NCBI RefSeq assembly: GCF_000966975.1
Contig: NZ_JZWV01000807.1
Location: 1-9,519, forward strand
Direction: 5' to 3'
From: Streptomyces katrae
GTDB lineage: Bacteria; Actinomycetota; Actinomycetes; Streptomycetales; Streptomycetaceae
DNA length: 9,519 nt
The position numbers and the translations under genes were made by a program. Each line of letters begins with the position of its first letter. The stretch's first letter is position 1. Under the pieces are notes generated by a model. That model saw only the letters and a list, made by a program, of their open reading frames with translations. It was not told the DNA's origin and made no database searches. Shown here piece by piece: positions 1 to 6,554 of the stretch.

Positions 1-34
1 TCGCCGGCGGGGCTGATCGCAGCCCCGCCGGCGA
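1..34. terminator. Perfect GC-rich hairpin, probable terminator of a gene to the left
   Basis: Bases 1-14 (TCGCCGGCGGGGCT) are exactly complementary to 21-34, with a 6-base loop (GATCGC). There is no T-tract, which is usual for Streptomyces terminators. The next gene (225) reads away from it, so it most likely ends transcription of a gene outside the window. The right arm is also the start of the repeat described at 21-87. Confidence 0.6.
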
Positions 35-87
35 TCGAGGCGAGAACGGGTGAAGGGCGGGGCGGGGAGACAGCCCCGCGCAGCGGG
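21..87 (+). repeat. Intergenic repeat, left copy (inverted relative to 9446-9510)
   Basis: This stretch aligns with the reverse complement of 9446-9510. The first 30 bases match at 26 positions, a G-rich middle is looser with a 2-base length difference, and the last 15 bases (GCCCCGCGCAGCGGG, 73-87) are identical. It holds a second small hairpin at 74-88, with a 6-bp stem and GCA loop. The core resembles the CAATCGCCGGCGGGGCTG-type elements that I recall as common behind Streptomyces genes. It is non-coding. Confidence 0.6.
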
Positions 88-132
88 GGGCCGGTACCGC
101 CGGGCCGGTGAAATCGGGCATGGCGGCGTCGG

Positions 133-224
133 GGAAAAGGTTTCCTCAGGTGGGCCCGCTCCTACGCTCCGTCACGGATGCCGACCGGTTCGGTGTCGTC
201 ACCGTGGAAGGAACGGAAGCCCCC
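133..224 (+). promoter_or_regulatory. Upstream region of the secreted-protein gene, weak promoter candidate
   Basis: A -10-like TACGCT lies at 163-168, which would give a leader of roughly 50 bases before the ATG at 225. I find no convincing -35 at the right distance. A small inverted repeat, GGAAA-AGG-TTTCC (133-145), lies just upstream and could be an operator or chance. The ribosome-binding site GGAAG at 215-219 is 5 bases before the ATG and decides the start. The promoter call is tentative. Confidence 0.3.
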
Positions 225-656
225 ATGCGTCTTCGCACCACCGCCGCCGCCCTCGCCGGAGCCCTCGCGCTGGTCCTCCCCGCCGGAGCCCAGGCGTTCG
301 CCGACGACGGCAAGGCCCTCAACTACGTGTACGTGGACCAGAGCCACGCCGAGAAGAACGCCCAGATCAAGGATACGGGTGCGGACAAATGCCACGCGCT
401 GCCGTCCGCCGCGTCGGACGTCGTCGAAGCCGTGAACGAGACCGACTCGGTGGCCCTGATCTTCGCGGAGGAGGAGTGCGGCGGCGAGCCGGTCGCCACC
501 CTCCAGCCGGGTGAGAAGGCCGGTGACTTCCACGCCGCCTCGGTGGTCTTCCAGCAGGCCCACAGGCAGGACCAGCAGCAGGCGGACCAGCAGCAGAAGC
601 CGGAGCAGAAGCCCGAGCAGCAGGACGACTACGACTCGTTCGACGACTTCCGCTAG
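225..656 (+). CDS. Small secreted protein with Gln/Glu/Lys-rich C-terminal tail, function unknown
   Basis: The predicted product has 143 residues. Residues 1-26 form a typical Sec signal peptide: MRLR, then an Ala/Leu hydrophobic core, then AQAFA with cleavage likely after residue 24 or 26. The mature part has a compact region of about 85 residues with only two cysteines (Cys56, Cys85), which could form a disulphide outside the cell. From about residue 110 the chain becomes low complexity: runs of QQQ, two KPEQ units and an acidic aromatic end, DDYDSFDDFR. The ATG at 225 was chosen over an in-frame ATG at 108 because it has a good ribosome-binding site (215-219) and starts exactly at the signal peptide. 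The gene stands alone and converges on hisF. I do not recognise the family. The signal peptide is clear; the function is open. Confidence 0.85.
   Translation: MRLRTTAAALAGALALVLPAGAQAFADDGKALNYVYVDQSHAEKNAQIKDTGADKCHALPSAASDVVEAVNETDSVALIFAEEECGGEPVATLQPGEKAGDFHAASVVFQQAHRQDQQQADQQQKPEQKPEQQDDYDSFDDFR
570..596 (+). repeat. 12-bp direct repeat encoding the Gln-rich tail
   Basis: GACCAGCAGCAG occurs at 570-581 and again at 585-596, in frame, inside the secreted-protein gene. It encodes DQQQ-A-DQQQ. CAG-type repeats of this kind can expand or contract by slippage, so tail length may vary between strains (inference). Confidence 0.7.
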
Positions 657-677
657 ACGGGACGGACCTGACGGACC

Positions 678-715
678 GACGGGGGCACCCGGGGCGGTAC
701 CCGGGTGCCCCCGTC
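678..715. terminator. Strong bidirectional hairpin between convergent genes
   Basis: A perfect 16-bp inverted repeat pairs 678-693 with 700-715 around a 6-base loop (GCGGTA). It begins 22 bases after the stop of the secreted-protein gene and lies 29 bases beyond the stop of hisF on the other strand, so it can terminate both transcripts. Neither side has a T-tract, as is common in GC-rich actinomycetes. Confidence 0.85.
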
Positions 716-743
716 CGGCACGTGCACGGACGCCGGGCGGCGG

Positions 744-1499
744 TCAGCGGACGGGGTGGCCCGCTTCGCGCAGGGTGGCCTTGACCTCGGAGATCCGCAG
801 TTCGCCGAAGTGGAACACCGACGCCGCGAGCACCGCGTCGGCGCCCGCCGCGATGGCGGGCGGGAAGTGCTCCAGCTTTCCGGCGCCGCCCGAGGCGATC
901 ACCGGGACGGTGACGTGCTTGCGGACGGCGGCGATCATCTCGGTGTCGTAGCCGTCCTTGGTGCCGTCGGCGTCCATCGAGTTCAGCAGGATCTCCCCGG
1001 CGCCCAGCTCGGCCGCCCGGTGCGCCCACTCGACGGCGTCGATGCCGGTGCCCCGGCGGCCGCCGTGCGTGGTGACCTCGAAGGATCCGGACTCGGTGCG
1101 GCGGGCGTCGACCGACAGGACGAGCACCTGGCGGCCGAAGCGTTCCGCGATCTCCTGGATCAGCTCGGGCCGGGCGATGGCCGCCGTGTTCACGCCCACC
1201 TTGTCCGCGCCGGCCCGCAGCAGCTTGTCCACGTCCTCGGCGGTGCGGACGCCGCCGCCGACCGTGAGCGGGATGAAGACCTGCTCGGCGGTGCGCCGGA
1301 CCACGTCGTAGGTGGTCTCGCGGTTGCCGGAGGAGGCGGTGATGTCGAGGAAGGTCAGCTCGTCGGCGCCTTCGGCGTCGTAGAGCTTGGCCATCTCCAC
1401 CGGGTCGCCGGCGTCGCGCAGGTTCTGGAAGTTGACGCCCTTGACGACGCGGCCGTTGTCCACGTCCAGGCACGGGATCACCCGTACGGCGAGGCTCAT
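744..1499 (-). CDS. hisF: Imidazole glycerol phosphate synthase, cyclase subunit
   Basis: HisF forms a heterodimer with HisH. It uses ammonia from HisH to convert PRFAR to imidazole glycerol phosphate and AICAR, the fifth step of histidine synthesis, in the cytoplasm. The 251-residue length is normal for this (beta/alpha)8 barrel. Visible hallmarks are IPCLDV with catalytic Asp12, SVDARR with catalytic Asp131, and phosphate-binding loops GGG (81-83), GVN (102-104), SMDADGT (174-180) and ASGGAGK (202-208). The ATG overlaps the stop of the RidA-family gene (ATGA) and is preceded by an excellent AAGGAGG 7 bases upstream. It is the last gene of the operon, ending at the hairpin at 678-715. The call is secure. 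Confidence 0.98.
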   Translation of the reverse strand: MSLAVRVIPCLDVDNGRVVKGVNFQNLRDAGDPVEMAKLYDAEGADELTFLDITASSGNRETTYDVVRRTAEQVFIPLTVGGGVRTAEDVDKLLRAGADKVGVNTAAIARPELIQEIAERFGRQVLVLSVDARRTESGSFEVTTHGGRRGTGIDAVEWAHRAAELGAGEILLNSMDADGTKDGYDTEMIAAVRKHVTVPVIASGGAGKLEHFPPAIAAGADAVLAASVFHFGELRISEVKATLREAGHPVR

Positions 1500-1876
1500 C
1501 GCGTGACCTCCTTGAAGGCCTCGACCTCCACCTCGACGACCATGGTCGGGTCGACGAAGCCATTGACGATGATCATGGAGGCGGCGGGGCGGACGGCGTC
1601 GAAGAGGGACTTGTGGGCGCGGCCCACCTCGTCGACGTCACGGGCGTGGGTGAGGTACATCCGGGTGCGGACGACGTGCTCGGGACCGAGACCGGCCTCC
1701 GCGAGGGCCTTGAAGGCCACCCCGAACGCGGTCATGGTCTGGTCGTACGGGCCGTCCACCCCGGCCGCCGTACAGCCGGAGACCAGCACGAGGCCGTTGG
1801 GGAGGGCCACGGCGCGGGAGTAGCCGATGACGTCCTCGTAGGCGCCGCCGGAGGAGATGCGACGGATCCCGCTCAT
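1496..1876 (-). CDS. RidA/YjgF-family protein lacking the catalytic arginine
   Basis: This 126-residue protein has the length and layout of the RidA (YjgF/YER057c/UK114) family, trimeric chorismate-mutase-like proteins that in the RidA subgroup hydrolyse reactive enamines and imines such as 2-aminoacrylate. Family signals are the N-terminal GYSRAV (residues 18-23), VSG (32-34) and the C-terminal VEVEVEAF (114-121). The arginine that binds the substrate carboxylate in active RidA (Arg105 of E. coli, in PARS) is replaced: residues 97-100 read PAAS, so Ala99 stands in its place. VSGC also replaces the usual SGQ. It probably belongs to one of the non-deaminase Rid subgroups and may have a different ligand. 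It overlaps priA (ATGA at its start) and hisF (ATGA at its end), with GGAGGT 9 bases before the ATG. A role linked to histidine or purine intermediates is inferred from position only. Confidence 0.9.
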   Translation of the reverse strand: MSGIRRISSGGAYEDVIGYSRAVALPNGLVLVSGCTAAGVDGPYDQTMTAFGVAFKALAEAGLGPEHVVRTRMYLTHARDVDEVGRAHKSLFDAVRPAASMIIVNGFVDPTMVVEVEVEAFKEVTR

Positions 1877-2604
1877 GCGCGGACCACCTCCAGGGCCTCT
1901 TCCAGGGTGAAGGCCTTGGCGTACAGGGCCTTGCCGACGATGGCGCCCTCGACGCCCAGCGGGACGAGCTCGGACAGGGCCCGCAGGTCGTCGAGCGAGG
2001 AGACGCCGCCGGAGGCGACGACGGGCCGGGCGGTGGCCGCGCAGACGTTCCGCAGCAGCTCCAGGTTGGGGCCGCTGAGGGTGCCGTCCTTGCCGATGTC
2101 GGTGACGACGTAACGGGCGCAGCCCTCGGAGTCCAGGCGGGCGAGGGTCTCGTAGAGGTCGCCGCCCTCGCTGGTCCAGCCGCGGCCCTTGAGGGTGGTG
2201 CCGCGCACGTCCAGGCCGATGGCGATCCTGTCGCCGTGCTCGGCGATGGCCTTGGCGGCCCACTCGGGGGTCTCCAGGGCGGCGGTGCCGAGGTTGACGC
2301 GGGTGCAGCCGGTGGCGAGGGCCGCGGCGAGCGTGGCGTCGTCGCGGATGCCGCCGGACAGCTCGACCTTGATGTCCATGGCCCGGGTGATCTCGGCGAC
2401 CAGGGCGCGGTTGTCGCCGGTGCCGAAGGCGGCGTCCAGGTCGACCAGGTGCAGCCATTCGGCGCCGGAGGCCTGCCAGGCGAGGGCCGCCTCCAGCGGG
2501 GAGCCGTAGGAGGTCTCGCTGCCGGAGACCCCGTGCACGAGGCGTACGGCCTGGCCGTCGCGGACGTCGACCGCGGGGAGGAGTTCGAGCGTGGGTGCGG
2601 TCAT
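1873..2604 (-). CDS. priA: Phosphoribosyl isomerase A (dual HisA/TrpF type)
   Basis: The enzyme isomerises ProFAR to PRFAR in histidine synthesis. In Streptomyces and Mycobacterium the same enzyme (PriA) also isomerises phosphoribosyl anthranilate for tryptophan synthesis, because these genera lack a separate trpF. The 243-residue (beta/alpha)8 barrel shows [13 protein letters not shown] (10-22) with catalytic Asp13 and Arg21, ELSGGIRDD (81-89), GLDVRG (130-135), TDIGKDGT (168-175) with catalytic Asp173, and ASGGVSS (197-203). It matches the S. coelicolor PriA sequence closely as I remember it. The ATG shares one base with the hisH stop (TGATG) and has no strong ribosome-binding site, pointing to translational coupling. 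Dual function is inferred from family membership, not visible directly. Confidence 0.96.
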   Translation of the reverse strand: MTAPTLELLPAVDVRDGQAVRLVHGVSGSETSYGSPLEAALAWQASGAEWLHLVDLDAAFGTGDNRALVAEITRAMDIKVELSGGIRDDATLAAALATGCTRVNLGTAALETPEWAAKAIAEHGDRIAIGLDVRGTTLKGRGWTSEGGDLYETLARLDSEGCARYVVTDIGKDGTLSGPNLELLRNVCAATARPVVASGGVSSLDDLRALSELVPLGVEGAIVGKALYAKAFTLEEALEVVRA

Positions 2605-3245
2605 CACAGGGTCTCGATCCAGTTGGTGAGGAGCTGGGCGCCGGCGTCGCCGGACTTCTCGGGGTGGAACTGGGTGGCCCACAGGGCCCCGTTCTCCACC
2701 GCCGCGACGAAGCGCTCGCCGTGCGTGGCCCAGGTGACCTTGGGGCCCTTGATCCTGGGGTTGGTGACCTCCAGGGTCCAGTCGTGGGCCGCGTAGGAGT
2801 GCACGAAGTAGAAGCGGGCGTCGGCGTCCAGGCCGGCGAAGGCCTGGCTGTCCTCGGGCGCCTCGACGGTGTTCCAGCCCATGTGGGGCACGACGGGGGC
2901 CTTCAGCGGGCCGACCGTGCCCGGCCACTCGTCCAGGCCCTCGGTCTCGACGCCGTGCTCGATGCCGCGCTCGAAGAGGATCTGCATGCCGACGCAGATG
3001 CCCATGACGGGGCGGCCGCCGGAGAGGCGGCGGCCGATGATCCAGTCGCCGCGGGCGTCCTTGAGGCCCTGCATGCAGGCGGAGAAGGCGCCCACGCCGG
3101 GCACCAGGAGGCCGTCGGCGTCCATGGCCTTGTCGTAGTCGCGGGTGATCTCGACGTCCGCGCCGACGCGCGCCAGGGCGCGCTCGGCGGAGCGGACGTT
3201 GCCGAAGCCGTAGTCGAAGACCACGACGTTCTTCGTTGCGGTCAT
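2604..3245 (-). CDS. hisH: Imidazole glycerol phosphate synthase, glutamine amidotransferase subunit
   Basis: HisH hydrolyses glutamine and passes the ammonia through the HisF barrel to the cyclase site. This is a class I (triad) amidotransferase of 213 residues, normal length. Seen in the sequence: PGVGAF (49-54) near the oxyanion site, the nucleophile Cys84 in GICVGMQ, HMGWN (121-125), and the other triad residues His194 and Glu196 in FHPEK. The reading frame extends upstream, but the ATG at 3245 is preferred: it overlaps the stop of the small membrane-protein gene (ATGA), has AAGGA 8 bases upstream, and gives the expected N-terminus ([15 protein letters not shown]). hisH is separated from hisF by priA and the RidA-family gene, although the two products form one enzyme. 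Confidence 0.97.
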   Translation of the reverse strand: MTATKNVVVFDYGFGNVRSAERALARVGADVEITRDYDKAMDADGLLVPGVGAFSACMQGLKDARGDWIIGRRLSGGRPVMGICVGMQILFERGIEHGVETEGLDEWPGTVGPLKAPVVPHMGWNTVEAPEDSQAFAGLDADARFYFVHSYAAHDWTLEVTNPRIKGPKVTWATHGERFVAAVENGALWATQFHPEKSGDAGAQLLTNWIETL

Positions 3246-3409
3246 GCCCAGAGTCCTTGGATTCGCAGGATCCCCGCGGCCAGGCACATGGCGGAGCCGA
3301 GGGCGAGCAGAACGATCACCGACTTGGGCATCTTCTGCTTCTGGAAGGAGTAGACGCCCCCGGCCAGGAACAGGCCGAGGACGATCAGGACGGTGTTGAG
3401 GCCGTTCAC
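3242..3409 (-). CDS. 55-residue two-helix membrane protein within the his operon
   Basis: This is a short gene starting at GTG (3409), 2 bases after the hisB stop (TAG-AC-GTG) and overlapping the hisH start by 4 bases. The product has two hydrophobic helices, about residues 4-20 ([17 protein letters not shown]) and 29-50 ([20 protein letters not shown]), joined by a basic turn [10 protein letters not shown]. By the positive-inside rule the turn would face the cytoplasm and both ends the outside. It has no cysteine pair or recognisable motif beyond the helices. The ribosome-binding site is weak (GAAGG about 13 bases upstream), so translation is probably coupled to hisB termination. A longer in-frame reading from further upstream would run through hisB and is unlikely. 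The function is unknown. Its tight placement between two pathway genes argues that it is real. Confidence 0.8.
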   Translation of the reverse strand: MNGLNTVLIVLGLFLAGGVYSFQKQKMPKSVIVLLALGSAMCLAAGILRIQGLWA

Positions 3410-3411
3410 GT

Positions 3412-4005
3412 CTAGAGGGCGCCCTTCGTGGAGGGCAGGATGCCGGCCGCGCGCGGGTCGAACTCGGACGCGTAGCGCAGGGCGCGGGCCAGCGCCTTGA
3501 ACTGGCACTCCACGATGTGGTGGGCGTTGCGGCCGTACGGGACGTGGACGTGCAGGGCGATCTGGGCCTGCGCGACGAAGGACTCCAGGATGTGCCGGGT
3601 CATCGTCGTGTCGTACTCGCCGATCATCGGCGCCATGTTCTCGGGCTCGGTGTGCACGAGGTAGGGGCGGCCGGAGAGGTCGACGGTGACCTGGGCGAGG
3701 GACTCGTCCAGCGGCACGGTGCAGTTGCCGAAGCGGTAGATGCCGACCTTGTCGCCGAGGGCCTGCTTGAAGGCGGCGCCCAGCGCGAGGGCGGTGTCCT
3801 CGATGGTGTGGTGGCTGTCGATGTGCAGGTCGCCGTCCGTCTTGACCGTGAGGTCGAAGAGGCCGTGGCGGCCGAGCTGGTCGAGCATGTGGTCGTAGAA
3901 GCCGACACCCGTCGAGACGTCGACCTTGCCGGTGCCGTCGAGGTCTATCTCGACGAGGACCGAGGTCTCCTTCGTGGTGCGCTCGACCCGTCCGATGCGG
4001 CTCAT
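3412..4005 (-). CDS. hisB: Imidazoleglycerol-phosphate dehydratase
   Basis: The enzyme removes water from imidazole glycerol phosphate to give imidazole acetol phosphate. At 197 residues this is the monofunctional form; the N-terminal histidinol-phosphatase domain of the enterobacterial HisB is absent, so that activity must come from a separate gene. The two manganese-binding signatures are intact: SHHTIED (64-70) and AHHIVECQ (161-168). FYDHMLDQ (36-43) and the typical C-terminus [10 protein letters not shown] are also present. The ATG overlaps the hisC stop (ATGA) and has AAGGAG 8 bases upstream. The call is secure. Confidence 0.98.
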   Translation of the reverse strand: MSRIGRVERTTKETSVLVEIDLDGTGKVDVSTGVGFYDHMLDQLGRHGLFDLTVKTDGDLHIDSHHTIEDTALALGAAFKQALGDKVGIYRFGNCTVPLDESLAQVTVDLSGRPYLVHTEPENMAPMIGEYDTTMTRHILESFVAQAQIALHVHVPYGRNAHHIVECQFKALARALRYASEFDPRAAGILPSTKGAL

Positions 4006-5114
4006 GCCTGCTGCTCCTTCTTCAGTGCGCGAACCGCTTCCAGGAACGCGTCGTTCTCGGCCGGGGTGCCCGCGGTGACCCGCAGCCGGCCCGGTACGCC
4101 GTTGTCCCGGACCAGGACGCCCTGGTCGAGGATCTTCTGCCAGGCGGTGTGGGAGTCCTCGAACTTCCCGAACTGGATGAAGTTCGCGTCGGACTCGGTG
4201 ACCTCGTAGCCGATGGCCCGCAGCTCGGTGACGAGGCGGTCCCGCTCGGCCTTGAGCTGCTCGACGTAGCCGAGCAGGGTGTCGGTGTGCTCCAGGGCGG
4301 CCAGCGCGGTCGCCTGGGTGACGGCCGACAGGTGGTACGGCAGGCGTACGAGCTGCACGGCGTCGACCACGGCGGGGTGCGCGGCGAGGTAGCCCAGGCG
4401 CAGGCCGGCCGCGCCGAAGGCCTTGGACATGGTCCGGGAGACCACCAGGTGGGGGCGGCCCTCGATCAGCGGGAGGAGGGAGTCGCGGTGGCTGAACTCC
4501 ACGTACGCCTCGTCCACGACGACCAGGGACGGCTTGGCCGCCTGGGCGGCCTCGTAGAGCGCGAGGACCGTCTCCGCCTCGACCGCGGTGCCCGTGGGGT
4601 TGTTGGGCGAGGTGATGAAGACGACGTCGGGGGCGTGCTCGGCGATGGCCCGCTCGGCGGCCTCCACGTCGATGGTGAAGTCCTCCCGGCGCGGGCCGGA
4701 GATCCAGCCGGTACCGGTGCCGCGCGCGATGAGCGCGTGCATCGAGTAGGAGGGCTCGAAGCCGATCGCCGTGCGCCCCGGGCCGCCGAAGGTCTGCAGC
4801 AGCTGCTGGAGGACCTCGTTGGAGCCGTTGGCGGCCCAGACGTTCTCCAGGGAGACCGGGTGCTTGCCGGTGCGGGTGAGGTACTTGGCGAGCTCGGTGC
4901 GCAGCTCGACCGCGTCCCGGTCGGGGTAGCGGTTGAGGGTGCGGGCGGCGTCGGCGACGCGCTCGGCGATGCGCCGCACGAGCGGCTCGGGGAGCTCGTA
5001 CGGGTTCTCGTTGGTGTTCAGCTGGACGGGGACGTCCAGCTGGGGGGCGCCGTAGGGGGTCTTGCCGCGGAGCTCGTCCCGGATGGGGAGGTCGTCAATG
5101 CCGATGGTGCTCAC
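4002..5114 (-). CDS. hisC: Histidinol-phosphate aminotransferase
   Basis: This PLP-dependent fold-type I enzyme moves the amino group of glutamate to imidazole acetol phosphate, making histidinol phosphate. It has 370 residues, counted from the GTG at 5114. Key residues: LNTNENPY (32-39), SPNNPTGT (169-176) with Asn172, DEAY (201-204) contacting the cofactor, [17 protein letters not shown] (226-242) with the PLP lysine Lys231 and phosphate-binding Arg239, and RLRVTAGT (343-350) with the substrate-carboxylate arginine Arg345. The GTG overlaps the hisD stop (GTGA) and has GGAAGG 10 bases upstream. An in-frame ATG at 5132 would add six residues (MEGAEP) and is less likely, because it lies inside hisD and is not at a good distance from that site. 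Confidence 0.98.
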   Translation of the reverse strand: MSTIGIDDLPIRDELRGKTPYGAPQLDVPVQLNTNENPYELPEPLVRRIAERVADAARTLNRYPDRDAVELRTELAKYLTRTGKHPVSLENVWAANGSNEVLQQLLQTFGGPGRTAIGFEPSYSMHALIARGTGTGWISGPRREDFTIDVEAAERAIAEHAPDVVFITSPNNPTGTAVEAETVLALYEAAQAAKPSLVVVDEAYVEFSHRDSLLPLIEGRPHLVVSRTMSKAFGAAGLRLGYLAAHPAVVDAVQLVRLPYHLSAVTQATALAALEHTDTLLGYVEQLKAERDRLVTELRAIGYEVTESDANFIQFGKFEDSHTAWQKILDQGVLVRDNGVPGRLRVTAGTPAENDAFLEAVRALKKEQQA

Positions 5115-6433
5115 TGGTTCGGCACCTTCCATCCGAAGCGGGCCTTGAGGGCCGCGCCGTGCGCGGGCAGGTCCTCGGCCTCGGCCAGTGTCACCACGTG
5201 GTGGGTGACCTCGGCGAGGGCGTCGCGGGTGTAGTCGACGATGTGGATGCCGCGCAGGAAGGACTGCACGGACAGGCCCGAGGAGTGGCAGGCGCAGCCG
5301 CCGGTGGGCAGGACGTGGTTCGAGCCGGCGCAGTAGTCGCCGAGGGAGACCGGCGCCCAGGGGCCGACGAAGATCGCGCCGGCGTTGCGGACGCGGGCGG
5401 CCCAGGAGGCGGCGTCGGCGGTCTGGATCTCCAGGTGCTCGGCACCGTAGGCGTCCACCACCTTCAGGCCCGCCTCCAGGTCGTCGACCAGGACGATGGC
5501 GGACTGCTTGCCGGCGAGGGCGGGCTTGATCCGGTCCTCGACGTGCTTGGTCGCGGCGACCTGCGGCTCCAGCTCCTTCTCGACGGCGTCCGCGAGCTCC
5601 GCGGAGTCCGTGACGAGGACGGCGGCGGCCAGCGGGTCGTGCTCGGCCTGGCTGATCAGGTCGGCGGCGACGTGCACCGGGTCGGCCGTGGAGTCGGCGA
5701 GGACGGCGATCTCGGTCGGGCCGGCCTCGGTGTCGATGCCGATCCTGCCGGTGAAGTAGCGCTTGGCGGCGGCGACCCAGATGTTGCCGGGGCCGGTGAC
5801 CATGTTCACCGGCGGGCAGTCCTCGGTGCCGTACGCGAACATCGCGACGGCGACGGCGCCGCCGGCCGCGTACACCTCGTCCACGCCGAGCAGCGCGCAC
5901 GCGGCCAGGATGGTCGGGTGCGGCAGGCCGCCGAACTCCTTCTGCGGCGGGGAGGCGAGCGCGATGGACTCGACGCCGGCCTCCTGGGCGGGGACGACGT
6001 TCATCACGACGGACGACGGGTACACCGAGCGGCCGCCGGGCGCGTACAGGCCGACGCGCTCGACCGGAACCCACTTCTCGGTCACGGTGCCGCCGGGGAC
6101 CACCTGGGTGGTGTGCTCGGCTCGGCGCTGGTTGCGGTGCACGATCCGGGCGCGCCGGATGGACTCCTCCAGGGCGGCGCGGACGGCCGGGTCCAGCTGC
6201 TCCAGAGCGGCCGTGAGGGCCTCCGCGGGTACCCGGACCTGCGCGAGCTCGACCCCGTCGAACTTCTGCGCGTACTCGATCAGCGCCGCCGTGCCACGAT
6301 GATGGACGTCCTCGCAGATGGGCCGCACCTTCTCCAGGGCGGCTTCCACGTCGAACTCGGCACGGGGCAGCAGATCGCGCAGGGCGCCACCCTCGGGGAG
6401 GGCGTCACCGCGCAGGTCGATACGAGAGATCAC
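5111..6433 (-). CDS. hisD: Histidinol dehydrogenase
   Basis: The enzyme carries out the last two steps, the NAD-dependent four-electron oxidation of histidinol to histidine through histidinal. It has 440 residues, normal length. Motifs in order: [14 protein letters not shown] (128-141), [16 protein letters not shown] (214-229), TEAGPTEI (235-242), zinc ligands Gln262 and His265 in SQAEHD, catalytic Glu332-His333 in AEHLEI, zinc-binding Asp366 in [17 protein letters not shown] (373-386), and His425 in PAHGAA. It is the first gene of the operon. The GTG at 6433 gives the N-terminus [10 protein letters not shown] that I recall for other Streptomyces HisD proteins. That GTG is fused to the ribosome-binding site (see 6428-6438), and an in-frame stop at 6446-6448 rules out a start further upstream. 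Confidence 0.97.
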   Translation of the reverse strand: MISRIDLRGDALPEGGALRDLLPRAEFDVEAALEKVRPICEDVHHRGTAALIEYAQKFDGVELAQVRVPAEALTAALEQLDPAVRAALEESIRRARIVHRNQRRAEHTTQVVPGGTVTEKWVPVERVGLYAPGGRSVYPSSVVMNVVPAQEAGVESIALASPPQKEFGGLPHPTILAACALLGVDEVYAAGGAVAVAMFAYGTEDCPPVNMVTGPGNIWVAAAKRYFTGRIGIDTEAGPTEIAVLADSTADPVHVAADLISQAEHDPLAAAVLVTDSAELADAVEKELEPQVAATKHVEDRIKPALAGKQSAIVLVDDLEAGLKVVDAYGAEHLEIQTADAASWAARVRNAGAIFVGPWAPVSLGDYCAGSNHVLPTGGCACHSSGLSVQSFLRGIHIVDYTRDALAEVTHHVVTLAEAEDLPAHGAALKARFGWKVPNQ

Positions 6434-6438
6434 CTCCC
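6428..6438 (-). promoter_or_regulatory. Near-perfect Shine-Dalgarno sequence overlapping the hisD start
   Basis: On the minus strand these bases read GGGAGGTGATC, and ten of them (GGAGGTGATC) match the complement of the 16S rRNA 3' end. The proposed hisD start GTG (6433-6431) lies inside this sequence with no spacer. This decides the start problem only in one direction: upstream in-frame initiation is blocked by a TGA at 6448-6446, and the next in-frame near-start is a CTG at 6415. Confidence 0.75.
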
Positions 6439-6536
6439 AATTCTCTCAGACCGGCTCCCGCCACCGTCCGCCCGTATCACTGGCTGATACACGCCCCGGA
6501 TGTCACGGCCTCCCTCTAGCGTTCCCTTACACGTAA
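6434..6536. promoter_or_regulatory. Divergent control region between the his operon and the beta-helix membrane-protein gene
   Basis: This is the only gap long enough to hold the operon promoter. It contains a 17-bp interrupted palindrome, GTATCA-CTGGC-TGATAC (6474-6490), 41 bp before the hisD GTG. On the minus strand a -35-like GTGACA occurs at 6506-6501, but I find no -10 at a clean 17-19 base spacing; the palindrome arm TGATAC follows after 21 bases. The leader is too short for a T-box, and no histidine-rich leader peptide is visible. Promoter positions for hisD remain uncertain. Confidence 0.5.
6517..6522 (+). promoter_or_regulatory. Candidate -10 box for the beta-helix membrane-protein gene
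   Basis: TAGCGT fits the Streptomyces housekeeping -10 pattern (TAG, then two bases, then T). It would place the transcript start near 6529-6531. That gives a leader of about 25 bases to the ATG at 6555, which carries a GGGGG ribosome-binding site (6545-6549), and leaves the ATG at 6537 almost at the 5' end. No good -35 is seen. Confidence 0.35.
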
Positions 6537-6554
6537 ATGACGGCGGGGGCTGCC

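Noticed and set aside
108..224. An N-terminal extension of the secreted protein from the ATG at 108
   Set aside because: It would bury the signal peptide behind 39 residues and lacks a good ribosome-binding site, while the ATG at 225 has GGAAG at the right distance.
1873..3245. Separation of hisH from hisF as a sign of rearrangement
   Set aside because: The order hisH, hisA/priA, hisF is common in bacteria, and the ATGA/TGATG overlaps show a settled operon.
3412..4005. A missing phosphatase domain in HisB as a truncation
   Set aside because: The monofunctional dehydratase is the normal actinobacterial form. Both ends of the protein are intact.
4002..6074. A very long open frame across hisC and most of hisD
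   Set aside because: Only the part from 5114 onward matches HisC. The rest is an Arg/Gly/Pro-rich out-of-frame reading of hisD, typical of GC-rich DNA.
5159..6487. A 442-codon plus-strand open frame opposite hisD
   Set aside because: It is the antisense shadow of hisD, with a Gly/Val/Asp-rich composition, no recognisable motif and no sensible start. hisD itself has every catalytic residue.
6481..6523. A stress-sigma (SigR/ECF-type) promoter from GGAT (6498-6501) and GTT (6521-6523)
   Set aside because: The spacing is close to the SigR pattern, but the -35 match is partial, and the housekeeping-like TAGCGT explains the same place better.
6434..6536. A T-box or histidine leader-peptide attenuator before hisD
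   Set aside because: T-box control of hisDCB is known in Corynebacterium, but the gap here is only about 100 bp. I see no specifier or antiterminator structure and no run of His codons.
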